Shown piece after piece: positions 56,529 to 56,980 of a DNA stretch of 56,980 bases; position 1 is the first letter of the stretch, and each line of letters begins with the position of its first letter. A program made the position numbers and the translations under genes. Below the pieces are notes generated by a model. That model ran no database searches. It had not been told where the DNA came from and was given only the letters and a program-made list of their open reading frames with translations. The stretch comes from a bacterium (GTDB lineage: Bacteria; UBA8248), in assembly GCA_022825065.1 (NCBI GenBank), contig JAJDYR010000006.1:1-56980 (forward strand), read 5' to 3'.

Positions 56529-56850
56529 GTCGTTGGAAGGCAAAAAGGCTGGGTCGCATATATGTCGGACATATATGCGTATATGGACGCCCACGAGAAT
56601 GCAAGCGGTTTTTTGGAGGGTTCGGCGCAAAGCGGTTCGGCTCAGTCGTATATCCGGCCTCTTCGTTGCGGCGCTTCACTCCGGCCGCGGGCCCGTATGG
56701 AGATAGGTGGACCGGGTCCGAATCGACCTGGTGAGCTCGGTGGCTCTGGACATATATCTGGTTTTCCCGATCCCGTCTCGATGACCGTTTGCCCTTACTC
56801 TTCCTCCGGCCTGCTCACATTCCTCCCGGCTCTATCCGTGCGCCCGCCGC

Positions 56851-56980
56851 TCAGGCGAGGGGCGCCGGCTCCCTGTAGACATCCTTGTTCCGCATCAGCG
56901 CCCACGCGATGCGCGCCATCCGGTTCGCCAGCGCCACCGCCACCACCTTCCTCGGCTTGCGCGCCAGCATCCGCGCCAGC
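56851..56980 (-). mobile_element. IS110-family transposase, C-terminal end (runs off the window)
   Basis: The minus-strand frame ends KVVAVALANRMARIAWALMR, NKDVYREPAPLA-stop at 56853-56851. This is the characteristic C-terminus of IS110/IS116/IS902 transposases (NRMARIAWA...). The N-terminal DEDD domain and element ends are outside the window. Confidence 0.88.

Larger units (their letters stand above)
55920..56850. repeat. Repeat-rich gap next to the right-hand insertion sequence
   Basis: Nothing clear to about 56170. Then GGGGGTTGTTGAAAAAGTCC (56178-56197), a 94-bp GTAGGGACAACCCC...GGCCTGTCCCTAC double-hairpin unit (56219-56312), a 144-bp MITE-like unit (56332-56475), a hairpin GTAGGGGCCGCATATATGCG (from 56505) with neighbouring CATATATG palindromes, then 250 bases with no feature I can name. 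Confidence 0.7.

Overview
The window is about 57 kb of GC-rich bacterial DNA (AT-richer patches near 47.5-47.9 and 51.1-52.3 kb). Exported c-type cytochromes, many ORF ends closed by G/C-rich repeats and a metabolism of small-acid and amide turnover suggest a free-living Gram-negative bacterium from a poorly cultured lineage (Tectomicrobia, Nitrospinota or deltaproteobacteria-like). That placement is a guess from gene style; no marker gene is present. The window starts inside an IS1182-like transposase and ends inside an IS110-like transposase.

Layout. 0.5-7 kb: alpha/beta hydrolase, a ThDP enzyme, and a three-gene minus-strand operon (cyclase, SucC-like, SucD-like). 7-10 kb: a DUF4079 membrane protein, then two exported c-type cytochromes, one carrying long Asn-Pro-Cys-Ala repeats. 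10-13 kb: a broken pyrimidine-dimer glycosylase, a DUF5522/PP-loop fusion next to a cytoplasmic BtuF-like protein, a VapBC pair with an operator-like palindrome, and a PPOX-fold flavoprotein. 13.8-24.5 kb: PLP enzyme, amidohydrolase, two-component system (regulator frameshifted at an A7 run), cupredoxin, two dehydrogenases, ferredoxin, a two-domain rhodanese whose catalytic Cys codon is an in-frame TGA, and an amidase. 25-32.7 kb: a sarcosine-oxidase-like flavoenzyme and a tightly overlapping five-gene hydantoinase/oxoprolinase operon. 33-47.3 kb: endonuclease III-like protein, SDR, second ThDP enzyme, an isopropylmalate/tartrate dehydrogenase-acyl-CoA dehydrogenase-LLM monooxygenase operon, a HicB with a HicA stub, a PEP-mutase-like enzyme with a YCII protein, a DMT transporter, an N-truncated DUF1778 antitoxin, a DoxX protein and a CocE/NonD hydrolase. 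47.5-51 kb: tRNA-Val(TAC), an M29 aminopeptidase and members of an unrecognised small membrane/coiled-coil family. 51.2-55.9 kb: a probable defence cluster (TIR-like protein, MmeI-type restriction-modification enzyme, SLATT-like 2TM protein, small proline-rich ORF).

Two things stand out. First, the rhodanese at 22167-23015 looks like a selenoprotein: TGA exactly replaces the active-site Cys, the frame stays conserved afterwards, and a SECIS-like hairpin with a G-first apical loop lies just downstream. Second, nearly every intergenic gap is filled with several families of palindromic repeats: about twelve long C7TAC7/G7TAG7 elements with G-quadruplex potential, double hairpins bounded by GTAGGG...CCCTAC with variable cores, CATTCCGG hairpins including a 144-bp MITE-like unit, and a recurrent TTGTTGAAAAAG border motif. 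In addition, four dispersed genes (36.8, 47.5, 50.0 and 50.5 kb) encode a small one-helix membrane protein family with the signature QCxLIxxG(L/F)xxMRxA and a terminal LIxRT motif, which I do not recognise as any described family.

All statements come from reading the sequence and from memory of protein families; no database search or folding program was run.
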